A stretch of DNA of 64,000 nucleotides. Origin: Sabethes cyaneus (lineage: Eukaryota > Arthropoda > Insecta > Diptera > Culicidae). The notes under the pieces are model-generated. The model made no database searches. It was not told where the DNA came from and was given only the letters and a program-made list of their open reading frames with translations. A program made the position numbers and the translations under genes. This document shows positions 47,901 through 60,430 of the stretch, one piece after another; the first letter of the stretch is position 1, and every line of letters starts with the position of its first letter. The DNA lies in NCBI RefSeq assembly GCF_943734655.1, contig NC_071355.1, positions 195,299,939 to 195,363,938 on the forward strand. Direction: 5' to 3'.

Positions 47901-49070
47901 CTTCTTTGGTAGTAATCTGGCGATAATGACAAAATTTGCGTTTTCTTTACTGGAAAGTGTTCACAAGTTCAGCATGAGACATGGGCAGCGTGATACCAAA
48001 TTTTTGTTTGTATATTTTGAAGTTTTAAAGATGAAACTTTCAATTTAAAAAAGTCCAAAATAATTATTTAATTTTGTTAGTTTGATCAAAAGGAACCTGA
48101 ATAAGAATAAGAATAAGCTGAAAATTTCAGAAGTTCACAGTGCAGCTGCCTGCGCTCGAAAAACATTGATCACTGTTTGTTTTTCTAAACCTATAGCTCT
48201 ATCAATTAATTTGTAAATATAAGATCGGAGGTGGCTTCCTTACCTCATCTATTAGCCATAGGGAAAAAAACACACCGCGGTTGGTTGCCTTCTGCATCCG
48301 AGTGTCGAAACATGCTTTATCGGCATGATTAATTACGAAACGATGACTTTCTCCGCAGAGAAAAAAGCGGCTGCAAAATCTTCAGAACAAAAATGTACAA
48401 AACCTTACCCTTGCGGCTCGGAAGGATAGAATAAAAACATGAACAATCGATCAACCCAAGGGAGGCAGTCGAATGCAACATAAATAATAACAAATCTACA
48501 AATCATCGCCCGCCAGCAAACCAATGTGGTTCGCATCGAAGACAAATGGCAGGTGATAATAATAGAGAGCGTCACCGAGATGTCTTTATTATTATTTTAA
48601 ATATCGTCCCAAATATTTGTTTCTTGGAGCCACGTGAAAAATTGTCCCTAATTAGCATTTACGCAACTATATTTGCTTTTTTGTTTGTTTATTAATTTAC
48701 TAGACAGCGTAAAGGGAATGCTTTGTGAACTGTTACCGTCGATTTCATCAAAATTACATAGCTTAAAAATTATCTAATTGCATAAAATATTTTACCATAT
48801 ACGTTATCCTAAATAATTCGATTTACTACTTTCTATTCCAAAATTAGAGACTTATAGCATGTTTGAGAGTAGTAAAAAGAATATTAATCATACAAGTTCA
48901 CAATTGCAATAATCATCTATTTGATTTAATTACATAATTTTATTTGAAACATGATATTTTTTCACATGACACGTCCAATATTTAGAAAATTGTATTTGCT
49001 TTTAGTAAAATTTTTAAAGACAGAGTTATGTTTTTCGGCTCTGCAGTCTAATTGCCTGGTAAATGGCTGG
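44901..49070. other. spacer with no recognised gene
   Basis: Mostly AT-rich. 45680-45900 and 46780-47250 are GC-richer with overlapping meaningless ORFs on both strands. No domain, inverted repeat or tandem array was identified. Confidence 0.4.
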
Positions 49071-52000
49071 ATAATGCGGAATATAGACCCCATAGTGGTC
49101 GTTAGCCTCTTATCCAGTTACTCCGATCCCGACCTCCTCGTCGTACCAGGCGGAATACGAGCAACCTTAGCGGAGATCGGGTAACCAACCCTGGTGGAAA
49201 CTAAGATCGTATACTAACCGGAAAGAAGGTATAGTGAGTCTCGGCACTATAAGATGGCAGTCTCATCGCGAGACTCGGTAGTGTTGCCCCAGTACGGCTA
49301 CACACCTAAATTAAATCACACTTACAAAATTCAAGCAAATTCGGAGCTGAATATTCTACATCGACCTAGGCGACGGAACAAGGACGACGAATGGACACCC
49401 GGTACTTGGAGCTGCAGATCGCTATATTTCGCAGGTTGCTGGGTGCTGGGCGCAGCACAAGCGGATGCTGATTGAACAGATTGAACCCCGCAAACTCGGC
49501 ATCGTAGCTCTGCAGGAAATATGTCGCAAAGGAGAGAAGGTATGGAAGATCCGTGGCGGAAAGGCCTAGTTTTACCAAAGCGGTGGCATTCCCAACGAAC
49601 TGGGAACGGGCTTTGTAGTGTTGGGCGGAATGTAGGATCGCGTGATAGATTGGAAGGCGATTGGAACGAGGGAATGTGTGTATTGAGGATAAAGGGCCGT
49701 TTTTTCAATTGTAGTATCATTAACGTGCGCTGTCCGCACTAAGGTAGACCCGACGATGAGAAAGAAGCGTTCTACGCGAAGCTGGAGGCAACGTACGACA
49801 GCTGCTCGTCACGGGACATCAAGATCGTTATCGGGGATATGAATGGCCAGGTCGGTAGGGAAGAAATGTATAGACCGGTGGTAGGACCACATAGCCTGCA
49901 CACCGACACGAACGTTAACGGCCAACGATGTATAAACTTCGCAGTTTCCCGAGGCCTGGTGATCCGAGGCACCTTTTTCCCATGCAAGGATATCCACAAA
50001 GCCACCTGGAGATCACCTGACCAACGTACAATGAACCAAATTTACCACGTTCTCATAGAGGGCCGGTTCTTCTTTAACATCGCATACGTACGCTCCCGAC
50101 GACGGAGCGCGGATATTGATTCTGACCATTACCTAGTAGCAGTACATGTGCACTCAAAGCTGTCCACCGTATACCGGACACGTCTAAGCCGCCCTCCTCG
50201 GCTGAACAGCATGCAGCTAGATAACCCGCAAGCTGCCGAGAACTACGAATACTGAATGAGACACTGCCTTCTTCCGAGGAGTTAGGTGCTTCAAACCTCG
50301 AAGACGGTTGGGACAGAATACGCTCGGCCATCGGAGAGGCTAGTACCGCGGCACTAGGTATTGAACTTCAGAGTACACAAAATAATTGGTTTGATGGAAA
50401 ATGCCAACAAGCGGTGGAGGGGAAAAAATGCTTGGAAGAATTATCTAAGTATTGCCACTAGAGAGAACCTGGCCAAATACCGACGAGCTAGGAACCAGTT
50501 GACCACGATCCTGAGGAGGAAAAAGCGCCAAGCAGAGATCGTGAAGAATTAGAACAACTATTCCGAACTAAAGACACGCGCAAGTTTTGTAACCGCAAGA
50601 AGGTAAACCAAACTCGGAGGGCTACACGCCCGAAACCTGACATGTGTAGGGACGAGGAAGGGAATCTAATCACAAAAAACGCGAGGTGGTCGACAGGTGG
50701 AAGCAGTTCTTCGATGAACACCTCAATGGCGAAGTCGCAAAAGGAGGCGGAACGGAAATTAACCTAGGAGCGCCCATGGAAGATAGTAATGTCCTAGCAC
50801 CTAATCTCCAAGAATTCAAACAAGAAATCGGGCTGCTGAAGACCAATAAAGCCACTGAGAAGGACCACCTAGCACCAGAGCTTTTTAAACATGGCGGGGA
50901 AACGCTTGCAAAGGCTCTACACTGGGTTATTTCGAGGATTTGGGAAGAGGAAAAGCTGCCGGAGGAATGGATGGAAGGAGTGGTTTGTCTCATCTACAAA
51001 AAGCGGGATCGGCTAGACTGCTACAACTATCGCGGTATTACGCTGGTAAACGCCGCCTACAAGGTACTCTCCCAGATCCTGTTACGCCGGTTGTCACCGA
51101 TAGCACAAGGTTTCGTAGGGAATTATCAGGCGGGTTTCATGGGGGCTCGCGCAACTACGGACCAAATTTTTACTATCCGATAGATCTTGCAGAAATGTCA
51201 GGAGCACAACGTGTCCATGCATCATATCTTTATTGATTTCAAAGCAGAATACGATACAGTCGATCGAGACAAGCTTTGGCAGATAATGCACGAACACGGT
51301 TTTCCGGACAAACTGACGCGACTGATCAGAGCTACATTGGATCGAGTGATGTGTTTCGTACGCATCTCTGGGACACTCTCGAGCCCCTTCGAGACGCGGC
51401 GAGGGTTGAGACAAGGTGACGGTTTATCCTGCACGCTGTTCAACATCGCCCTTGAGGGGGTGATCCGACGAGCGGGCATCGAAACGTGAGGTACGATTTT
51501 TACCAAGGGTAGCCTACTTCTAGACTTTGCAGATGACTTAGATATCATAGCCAGCCACTTTGCGACGGCGGATTCAATCTACGCCAGACTGAAAGCGGAG
51601 TCTAGGAGAATTGGGCTAAAAATAAATGCGTCGAAGTCCAAATACATGAAAGGAAGAGGCTCAAAGGAAACAAACGCGCGTCTCCCACGGACGGTAACTG
51701 TTGACGGCGACGAACTAGAAGTGATAGAGGAGTTCGTGTATTTGGGATCGCTGGTGACCGCGGACAACAACACTAGTAAGGAGGTCTAGCGGCGCATCCA
51801 AGCGGGAAATCGGGCCTACTTTGCCGTTCGTAAAACGCTACGATCAGGAAGCATACGCCGCCGCACGAAGCTAACAATGTAAAAAACCATTATTAGACCG
51901 GTAGTTCTTTATGGACTTGAAGCCGTGACGCTGCTTACGGAGGACATACGCGCCCTTGCCGTGTTTGAGCGGAAAGTGCTGCGGACGATATTTGGTGGAG

Positions 52001-52330
52001 TTCAACCTGAAAGCGGAGAGTGGCGGAGGCGTATGAACTCCCATCGTACATCTAGCGAAAGTTAGCAGGCTACGGTGGGCCGGACACGTAGTAAGGATGC
52101 CAGACGACAGTACGACGAAAATAGTCCTCGTCAACAACCCCACAGGCATCAGGAGGGCTCAACGTGCACGATGGCTCGATCAGGTCGAAAGCGATTTGCG
52201 ACTTTTGAGACGACTAGGAAATTGGCGACGAGTGGCCCAAGACCGAGTTAAATGGAGACGAGTGCTTGAAACAGCACGATCCACCGGCTCTATACTGAAG
52301 AAGAAGAAAGGTCTAATTGCTGATAAAAAC
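49070..52330 (+). mobile_element. RTE-type non-LTR retrotransposon, near full length, inactivated
   Basis: A leader (49070-49250), then an endonuclease start WTPGTWSCRSL (near 49390). The endonuclease body has SIINVRCPH, KIVIGDMNGQVGREE (about 49830) and HKATWRSPDQRTMNQIYHV (about 49990-50050). The RT runs from 50686: LKTNKATEKDHLAPELFK, AGFMGARATTDQIFTIR, a stop at about 51181, FIDFKAEYDTVDR, GLRQGDGLSCTLFN, a stop at about 51487 and an intact FADDLD box near 51527. The tail has EEFVYLGSLVTADNN, VFERKVLRTIFGGVQ and RLRWAGHVVRMPDDS, and ends about 52300. At least four in-frame stops plus frameshifts. Related to, but distinct from, the 40.7-kb copy. Confidence 0.88.
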
Positions 52331-53570
52331 GAACGTTTTTCTTCTATTTCCGACATAACGATTTATAATAAATTTTTGAATTTGTGTTTAATCCTTGAAT
52401 AGAAGTTGTTTATCTCACTTATATTTGAAAAGGGTTTAATGGTTCAATGTTACCCCGTTTTACGGTACACAAGTTTTGAAAAATATCGGAGTGTTTTTGA
52501 ATTTCATTCTATCTTTATTTTAGAGAATTGCGCTAAGTTATTTCGTTGGTTGGTATTGGTCGCAGTGATAATGTCCATACAAAATCCATATCCAAATTAT
52601 ATAGACGGAAGAGTGTCCAGGTAACAGTTCTGCAACTTTCATCGAACAAAGAACAAAAGAAGCAACACAGCTTTTTACTATAAAGCAAAAAAACATGCTT
52701 TAGGAACTAAAGTATTTGGAGCGTCTTAGTAGAATCCGAAACCTGCAATTAAATAAAACAGAAAACTTTCCAAACATACATAGAAGAATTTGATTGGAAA
52801 GTTTTCTTTTTTTATTTCATGAACTCCTTTGTTTAGCATTCAATAAAACCTGACATTGAATAAAAAGAAAACTATTCCAATTGAATTCTACTATCTACTT
52901 TCACCTAGTAGGCGAAATACGTATTGTCGCGAATAAATATAGATAGTAGAATTTAATTGGAATCAGGGTTGGAAGATCAGTGATTTTGATAAAATCTGTG
53001 GGTTATCGCCACACGCACAGATCACGATCCGTACAGATCATGACAAACAGTGAATCTTTAGCGTTGATCACAAGATTTTGTTCTCTAAACAGTCTCAGCA
53101 GTCGATCACAGTGTTACATCTTACCTGGCCGCGAGAAAAAAGGTCACACATGTTGTTTGTATTGTGATTCATACGATTCATACGGTCCAATTCATACGGT
53201 CCAAATGCAACAGAAACGCACCTCTTTACACATTTAAGCCTTCCTGCCCCCCTTGTACGAGACAGCCCTCTTTTGTTAACCTCCTTGTACTGGGTTTTTA
53301 TGTTAAAGAACATGTATGCCAAGTTTGATGGAGAACCATCCAGGCTTTCTGAAGTTATGGCGGAACATACATACATACTAACGTTCCTCCTCCCCCTACC
53401 AGCTCCCTCCCAGTCAACTCTGTCTACTGTAATGTAGTCAATTATGCATCTGGTTGTACTGCAAAAATCCCTATAAAAAGGAAGAAAAACGAAGCCTGTT
53501 CTCTATGTATTCCTCGGTGTAGACAATTTTATATCGATTTATTGTTGGGGTTTATTTTATATCGACTTAT
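52331..53570. other. mixed repeat fragments, no gene
   Basis: A GGAGCGTCTTAGTAGAAT repeat (about 52719-52815) with a hairpin-forming AAAACTTTCC word is related to the 21.7-kb insertion. Similar A-rich/GAAATACGTATT text follows to 52960. CAGGGTTGGAAGATCAGTG at 52967 looks like a hAT end, but no partner was found. 53070-53500 resembles an old retroelement tail. Confidence 0.45.
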
Positions 53571-53574
53571 CGAA

Positions 53575-53755
53575 AATCGAAGCCAGTCGTCGTATGTTCG
53601 AATCTCGGCTAGGCGGTGCTTGCTAGTTAGTGTCAGTAGGATTGTTGCACTGGCCCCGTAATTTTCCTGTACTCTAACAGCCGGCTGCGAAGTCTGTCGA
53701 TAAAGAAGGGTAATGTCTAAAGACGGTATAAACCCATGGCTTTGCTTTTTTTATC
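53575..53755 (+). mobile_element. tRNA-derived SINE, 5'-truncated
   Basis: AGCCAGTCGTCGTATGTTCG, the B-box-like TGTTCGAATCTCGG, then TTAGTGTCAGTAGGATTG, CCCCGTAATTTTCCTGTACT, ACAGCCGGCTGCGAAGTCTG, ending GGCTTTGCTTTTTTT. Same family as the inverted copy at 27.6 kb. Confidence 0.78.
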
Positions 53756-53801
53756 GAAAATTTTAAGCCGCGGTCAGCAGTGATAACAAATAAATTAATA
53801 G

Positions 53802-53919
53802 CGAATTTGTTTATTCAATCCGGGTTGGATCCGAACTGGATGAATTTTATCTGTCAGATAGGAGCAAATGAACACCAAAAATTCATCTAGTTTCAACCCG
53901 GATTGAATAAACAAATTCG
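53802..53919. mobile_element. 118-bp palindromic MITE/hairpin
   Basis: CGAATTTGTTTATTCAATCC and the following GGGTTG...ACTGGATGAATTTT are inverted at 53870-53919, giving arms of about 48 bp with a short unpaired centre. Just downstream GTGGGTTCGAATCTTAG (about 53934) resembles a Pol III B box, so a SINE fragment may follow. Confidence 0.7.
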
Positions 53920-55153
53920 ACAAACGAATGGTCGTGGGTTCGAATCTTAGTAAAGTCCATTCGATGTCAAGTGAGCATTTAGCATTAGTTTATTATCACA
54001 CTCCTCATTCCATAAGAGAGAGACTTTGCCAAGCTTCTACCTATCAAAAAAAAAATGTGCCTGTACGTCGTGATAGTTTCTGAGAAAAAGGTACATAAAG
54101 TTTGAAAATCGTGGTTTTACAGGAGAGGCGTTTTATTCGGTCGAGGTTATTCCCCGCCGCACTGCAATACTTATGTGTAGGATCGTTTTTCGGTCACTTC
54201 CTGTGGTCGGATCATTACAAAATTAGTATCAAAATAAGCAAAAAAGACTGCAGAATCAAAATCTGATATAAAAATTATGATTTTTTTTTTAAAATTTTTA
54301 GTCGTTTATGTCCCCTTAATGCATCTGAGAAGCTACTGACCGTAATATTTCAACCAAAATTCTAACATAAAGGGACTGGCTTGGTAAACTGGCCATTCGA
54401 AGCTTTCCGGGTGGCTATTTAAAATAATTATACCTGCTGGACATATACATCCGAATTGCAATTTCCATTCGTCGACTCTATTATCCAATCGACGAAAAGC
54501 AAATGTTTTCCGCAAAACAGTCTCACCATTCCGTTCACCTGAATTGTTTTCCAGCTTTGCGTCGATTCTAAGCATATCGCTTTGAGTTCAGCTTCAATTT
54601 TCATTTGAAATGCCTAATCTGCTACTAGAACAAATATCGTCGAGCTGAGCGCATTATTCGTTTGACGTAGAGCACGGATAATGCTCTCCAAGGACCGAGT
54701 TCACCGACAAAAGGAGCTCACAAACGCTCACTTGTGTGTGGCGGATTGGGTCCACAAAGCAAGCCAAAAACAATGTGAACCTCGGACAAGCGACAGTAAA
54801 TGGTCACACGGATTAATATTTATAAATATTTAATTTCATTAGAGGCCGTTGTGGGTCGCATCAGGCCGGCTTAGCCCGAAAGGTGTGCCTTTCTGTGCCA
54901 ATTAGAATTCTTACCTGCCACTTTGAAAGCCCTGAACAGAACGACGGCCACAATTGGTTTACAACTAGCCGAGTATGTAGATCATCCGTTCGACACTTTC
55001 CACGTAGGTGTACCGTACAGTGTACCGTACAGTGTGCCGAAAAAATATCAGGACAGTTTTTTTTAAATAAATTTTGCTTTTTATAATTCATGCAATTTAT
55101 AAACGAATCTAAATAAATAATTGACTTGTTATTATACTGTTAAATTTATTATT
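53920..55153. other. spacer with no recognised gene
   Basis: 54600-55030 is GC-richer. A short tandem TGTACCGTACAG occurs twice near 55009-55033. No coding feature was seen. Confidence 0.4.
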
Positions 55154-55816
55154 TCAATCATTCAACTCGAAAGCTGCTGTACAAATAATTGTTTGATACG
55201 CTGTACATGTGAACCTGCAAATGCCTAACCATTTAATAAGTTTAAGCCAGGTAGACGATGCGTTGCTCAAAACAATGTCGGAGTAATCTAATTTAGTTAA
55301 AACGCAGTCCATTTGTTCATGTTTGGTTAGTTGACCAAGCAGCAGGCTCAAACGGACCAAGGAACAGATTTTTCGGTGCTTGAAACCCAAATCGCAACGT
55401 GACGTTGACCAGTTTCGTTCTTGGGTTTGGCGTAAAACCAAAAATTGGTAAATTTGTTCTGATCTTTTGGCCACGAACTCGGGGTTACCAACGCCTGCAA
55501 TGTCGTTTGTTTTACGTTTGTTGCACTGCACGGAGGACGGAGCGACCTTGGCTTTCGTTGCATTGGCCAAACAACTGAAACTGTCGAACATTGTCGTTAT
55601 GAGTTTATGGCCGGTAAAGTAGAAACCCGTAACGATCTGACCTTGGCCGGAATGATGTGGTACCGGAATTTGAAAATGCAGAACTAAGTTCATGGTGCGA
55701 ATAGAATTGGTACGCACAGTGCTTGAATGATGAGGTGAAAATTGCTCAACAAGAATCAATATTTGCCATTCGTTATGGTTCTGTGAAGGACACACACTGG
55801 TGAGGGTTTTACGCAT
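55154..55816 (-). pseudogene. unrecognised 220-codon ORF, C-terminus possibly retrotransposon RT
   Basis: The ORF is long for this AT-rich setting. Most of it is not recognised. Near the end, LTKLDYSDIVLSNASSTWLK resembles the post-palm region of non-LTR reverse transcriptases, where 'L..LDY.D.V' precedes the thumb. No palm motif (YADD) is visible. It could be a retrotransposon remnant or chance. Confidence 0.35.
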
Positions 55817-56118
55817 TTACGGGGAACAACTTAATATCAATAATGACAGTTCAGAGGTCAGATGTAAATACTATTAAGTGAAATTGTAGATGCACATTAT
55901 CTGCTTGTGTTTTTACTTTTGCGCATATGTTTTAGTTAAATGCCAACAAAATGCTTTGACATGGATAGATACAAACAGCATACATTGATTCTTTCTTTAT
56001 ATTTCCCGTGTTGGTGACTTACCACCGCGACCATTATTCTGATCTATTGTGGTGTGTCCTCTTTTAATTTATGCCATGTCGTATCAGTGAGCCATCAAAG
56101 TTTGATGAACCACCTCTA

Positions 56119-56376
56119 CTACTGTCGGTATTTATCCCAATCAGGTGATGCATTTCGTATGAAATTTATAACCTGATTAGGAGCAGCATTCCAAATATCG
56201 CAGGGCTGAGTCAGCCACTTATCAAGGTATCTACGCCGTTTCTGATATAGTGCAACACAGTCGCACAACAAATGTTCGAAGCTTTCAATCTCATGATTAC
56301 AAAAGCGACAGTTAGCTTCATTTAGTTTACCGATAAGTTTCAGGTGATACTTACAAGGACAATATCCTGTTATCAA
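56119..56376 (-). pseudogene. C-terminal end of RNase-H-bearing non-LTR retrotransposon
   Basis: TGYCPCKYHLKLIGKLNEA, then a Cys/His cluster CRFCNHEIESFEHLLCDC, then LDKWLTQPCDIW and a NFIRNASPDWDKY tail match the post-RNase H segment of LOA/R1/I-type elements. The stop is followed by a 3'UTR word (ATTGTGGTGTGTCCTCTTTT on +, near 56045) shared with the 22.5-kb copy. Upstream RT and RNase H are lacking. Confidence 0.8.
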
Positions 56377-56737
56377 ACGATCCTTATTGATTTTTTCTTA
56401 TTATTATGTATAATAATATTAACCATGTTCGCGGTTAAAAAGCTCTAAGCCAACGGTCGTGTTACAAAGTTATTCAGAAATTCAGGATAATTTGTAGAGA
56501 TTTTCGTAGAAACTTTTGTAAGATCTCTTTTAGCTTGAGAAAACAGAAAATTGCCACTTGAAATTAAAGAAAAGAAGAAAAGTTTTTCCAAATTTAATTC
56601 TATTATTTATATTTATTAACGTTAGATACGTATTTCGTCTACACCCAAGCAACATTTTTGTTGTATAATAGCTTATTAAACTATTGTACAACTAATTCCC
56701 GTGGAACAAGTGCTTGATAAGCTATTATACAACAAAA

Positions 56738-57791
56738 TCAGAGGGGTTGTGTACAAGACACGACCGCATATATAGGTGACGCAGGACTACGTAAGTCTCT
56801 TTTTAGTGATAGTAGCATGTATTCATGATTGTAATCAATCGATTCTTCATGTATACATGCTATATGCAACATATATACATGCTACATGCGGTGTATGTAA
56901 CATTTATCAAAGTAGTAACATTGCATACGTTCAATTCTCAAAAGATTGTGCATTTGAAAACAATTTAACAAAATCAAGAACACAAACTATTACTTTCCTA
57001 CTACCTTACTGAAATTAAAAATTGTTTTTATAATCCATGGTTTCCCACGTTAAAAGGATTTTACCAATTCAATCCTATTTTATCAACAGAACATCTTTTC
57101 ACTACACTTCTAATGTCAGCAAGCATGTGTATTCATACAGAGCCGTATTATAACCGAACACTACAGCTGTAGCACATTTTTCCAACACAGATATCAAATT
57201 CGCCGAGGTTTAATCGTCACGCAGTAAAGAATTTGCGATCTGTTGGGACGACGAGCTTGCGCCATTTTTTCTGGCACACTTCCCTAACACAGATATCAGA
57301 TTGGACTAGGTTTAATCGCGTTCGTAAGAAATCTGTTGGCACGAGGGGGCTTTGTCACTCTCTCTGGCGTACTTCCCAAGCAAGGACATCAAAATGGTCT
57401 AGGTTGAACCACGGTGTTAAGAAATCTTGTTGAAATGAGGGTACTTTGTCACTTGTTTTGGCTTACTTCCCAAGCACAGATATCAAATTAGTATAGGTTT
57501 AGATCATCGTAAAGAATCTTCCAACCAATCACGAAGCGAGAATTCTGGTAAAACATAGGTTCATTATTTTCAATTTTTCAATAGTTCAACATCAAGAATC
57601 CATACTTTTCTTCATTTGGGCCAATTATTAGAAGATTTTCCGATCGAATGGTGTGAGAATATTGAAAATCGATCGGAAAACCGCTGAGCTATTAGCGCTC
57701 AAAACCTTTCATTTTTCGTGACGCTAGCATTTTTTGATTTTTTGGAATGACACCCTATCTTAAAACTTACCGTAAGACGTAGTCCTACGTC
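56738..57791 (-). mobile_element. 1054-bp Helentron-like non-autonomous element with exact boundaries
   Basis: Bounded by comparison with the empty MITE at 16.6 kb. Left edge TCAGAGGGGTTGTGTACAAG, then GACGCAGGACTACGTA (56778-56793). Right edge GACGTAGTCCTACGTC (57776-57791) directly against AAAAATG. Orientation is inferred from the helicase-bearing relative at 2.5 kb. The centre holds about 3.8 tandem units of 93-102 bp (57165-57530), a layout reported for DINE/HINE-type Helentron derivatives. No ORF. AAAA lies on both sides; whether this is a duplication or part of the element is open. Confidence 0.75.
57165..57530. repeat. tandem array, about 95-bp unit, 3.8 copies
   Basis: Anchors GATATCA/GACATCA fall at 57190, 57292, 57385 and 57479. 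Each unit also has (C/G)TGG(C)..ACTTCCC, TAGGTTTAATC-like and TAAAGAAT-like words. Inside the Helentron-like element. Confidence 0.8.
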
Positions 57792-57807
57792 AAAAATGTT
57801 ACTTGGG

Positions 57808-60396
57808 CAACTTGCAGCCTTCATCAGTGTCTATTTTCAAAGTGTGGTTCTTTACTTTAATTTCAGTTTTCGTATTCAACTACGACACTCCTAAAACTTT
57901 TGTTCAGAAAATTGCTAGCTTAAGTTTCTTTCCATTTTGATGAAACTACGACAGACGATTTTTTTCTTTTCTTATAAAAGAAGTATCAAAAAATGCTCTG
58001 CTTTGAGTTATTTAGTGAAAGGAAACCAATTTATCCTTTTCAACCCGTTTACAACATTATCAGTGCATCCGTGGGAACCCCGGAGCCAAACCTGCAATTA
58101 ATAATTTTCCGATTCCTGCGTCCTGCGGCGCTGCACGCCGTCACGACACGGCCGTCGACTGCCATCACAAAGCGCTTTTTGTGAAGCGTGTTGCACCGGC
58201 TCGGTCAGTTAGCCGGATCTCTACGGGCGGCCACTCCGGCGTGCAGGGGCGTGTGTATGTCGGCGAAACATTGAGTCTACAATTAAACAACATATCACAT
58301 ACACTGTATGGTCTGTTTTCCCTTTGATAAAGTGACCGCGGCGACAGTGACAATTAATTGGGGAAAAGCACTGAATACCGAAGTCAAGCTATTGTCAATA
58401 TGATTTAAATAATTGGGGTCTGTTATTCTGGTATCGAATCGGTAGAGCGGCGCTGTTCAGTTTTGTATCGCCCAGCATGCATCCTGTTTTTCTTAGTTTG
58501 TAACATTTCAGGATTGCGCTTATTTCTGGTGTAAGGGAGCAGTCCCAAAAAAAGAATATGACATGTTTTGTATAAATTGTTTTTACTAGAGGTTTCTAGT
58601 AACTAGAGGATGTATTTTCCAACATTAAAATATATTATGGAATTTGGAAAATCTCTTCCCAAAACAATTGTTGCATTCAAGCGTTCTGATTTCAACCTTT
58701 CTCGGTTTCCGGAAAACAAACAAAAACATTATTCCTGCGGGTTCGGTGAAAACCAGCAGCAACCTAGCGGCAAACTTGAGAGAATGTTTTCGCCGAATTT
58801 AACCTCACACTTGCTTCGAAATCAATTGAAGATCGGACGACTCGTTAGTTGTCCCTTCGTGTGACCTTTGTCGGCAACGCTGGCTTGCTAGCGGGCACGT
58901 CAGGAATCAAATCCGGGAAAATATAACTTTCCACCGACCGACCGTGCCGGTCTGTTGTTGTTTTTTTCCTATTATCACAGCCCTAATAGAGCCATCGTCA
59001 CATTGCACACACAATAAAAATAAATAAATACCCGAACTACCAGGATACACACGGACAATGAACGCCGGCAACTGGCAAAAGAGCCGAAAGATGCCGCCAA
59101 ACTCGATATCCTTCGGTGCACCGGCGGAGCACATAATGTTGAGGGAAAAAGGACGCAAAAACATCATTACTGAGCTGTCATCGTCGATATACATTTATCA
59201 TGTTGCGATTTCTGTTCTTTTTACTAGAAACCGTAAAGAGAGCAAACGGAAGGCGTGGTTCGGTACGTTTGATCCAATTGTCCTGCGGAATTTTTTGTCC
59301 TTCGATCCTTAGTGCGTGTCACTTGCTAGCCCGCCGCCGTCCGTAAGGATACGCACGCATACAGACAGCAGCGGTAATGTTGTTTTATTGTTTTCTGCGC
59401 GACGTCGGCATTTTTTCACAAAGTCGAACCCAAGAATGGATGAAAACAAATCACTGAAATTCTTTAGATTAATATGTCAAAATACACCCTGGAGAGTTGC
59501 GTTTTGCGACCCCAGCCAGTTGGACCAATCGAGATGGTCACTTGAGCACGCAGTGAAGCGTTCTGTTCGCTTCTTCGAAGTTAAGTGTTTTCGGCATTTC
59601 GATGACCATATCGGATAGTCCGCTGGGAACGGCCGGCAACTGGAAGAGGACCACTGGCGCGAAGTTGAGAAAGTCGCCAGATAGCAATTTTACAGTTGGA
59701 AAGACCTGCTCGATCCTGAGGGAGAGCGAAATTCTTGGTAGGTGGTAATCGGTGGAGTGTTATTTATTAGTCTTTTTGTCCGTTTTTTGTCCTTCAATTG
59801 TTTCAAGCGTATCACGGAAGCTGACTCATTGCCGTCTGGAATATGATAGGTAGAATGTTGCGATTTTTTCTAGGTAAAACAATGTCGCTTTTATTTCATC
59901 TCCGTTTCCAAACAAAATTTCCTGCTCTTTTCCAGGAACCATTCAATGGCCCTATAATGGTGGGCATATTTTTTGCATTTATATTGATGTATAAACATGG
60001 TCCTTTTCAAATTAATAAACAAAAGCTAAAATTTTATTCTGAAGCGATGCTGCCATTTTCATTGACAGTAAATTCTAAATTTGACTATATCAAGATAAAT
60101 TAAGTTATGATCCTTCTTTTCATCAGCTTTTACCAGTTACAGATTCGGTACGCGTGAAAATTAACACCGCTTTTTAGTGCTCTCGAGCAGCTGTTGGACG
60201 AATCCAACAACCACCCTTCGAACATCACACAAATCACAACAATGTTGACGTTTATGGTCATTTTAAAATGTATTCTCCATCTCTCCCATACACGCGAATG
60301 GAACAAACGTCAGTAGTACCTGAGAGCCCTAGGAAGGTCTAATCGGAATCGCATGCCCAATGAAACCGCTGACCTGCGAACGGTTGCTTATTGTTG

Positions 60397-60430
<34 letters not shown>

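Larger units (their letters stand above)
56644..57807. mobile_element. 106-bp MITE split by a Helentron-like insertion
   Basis: 56644-56737 plus 57792-57807 match the reverse complement of the intact MITE at 16559-16664. The two parts total 110 bases, which is 106 plus a 4-base AAAA present on both sides of the insertion. Confidence 0.85.

Noticed and set aside
52967..53100. hAT element starting CAGGGTTGGAAGATC
   Set aside because: The end motif is suggestive, but no matching right end or 8-bp duplication was found.
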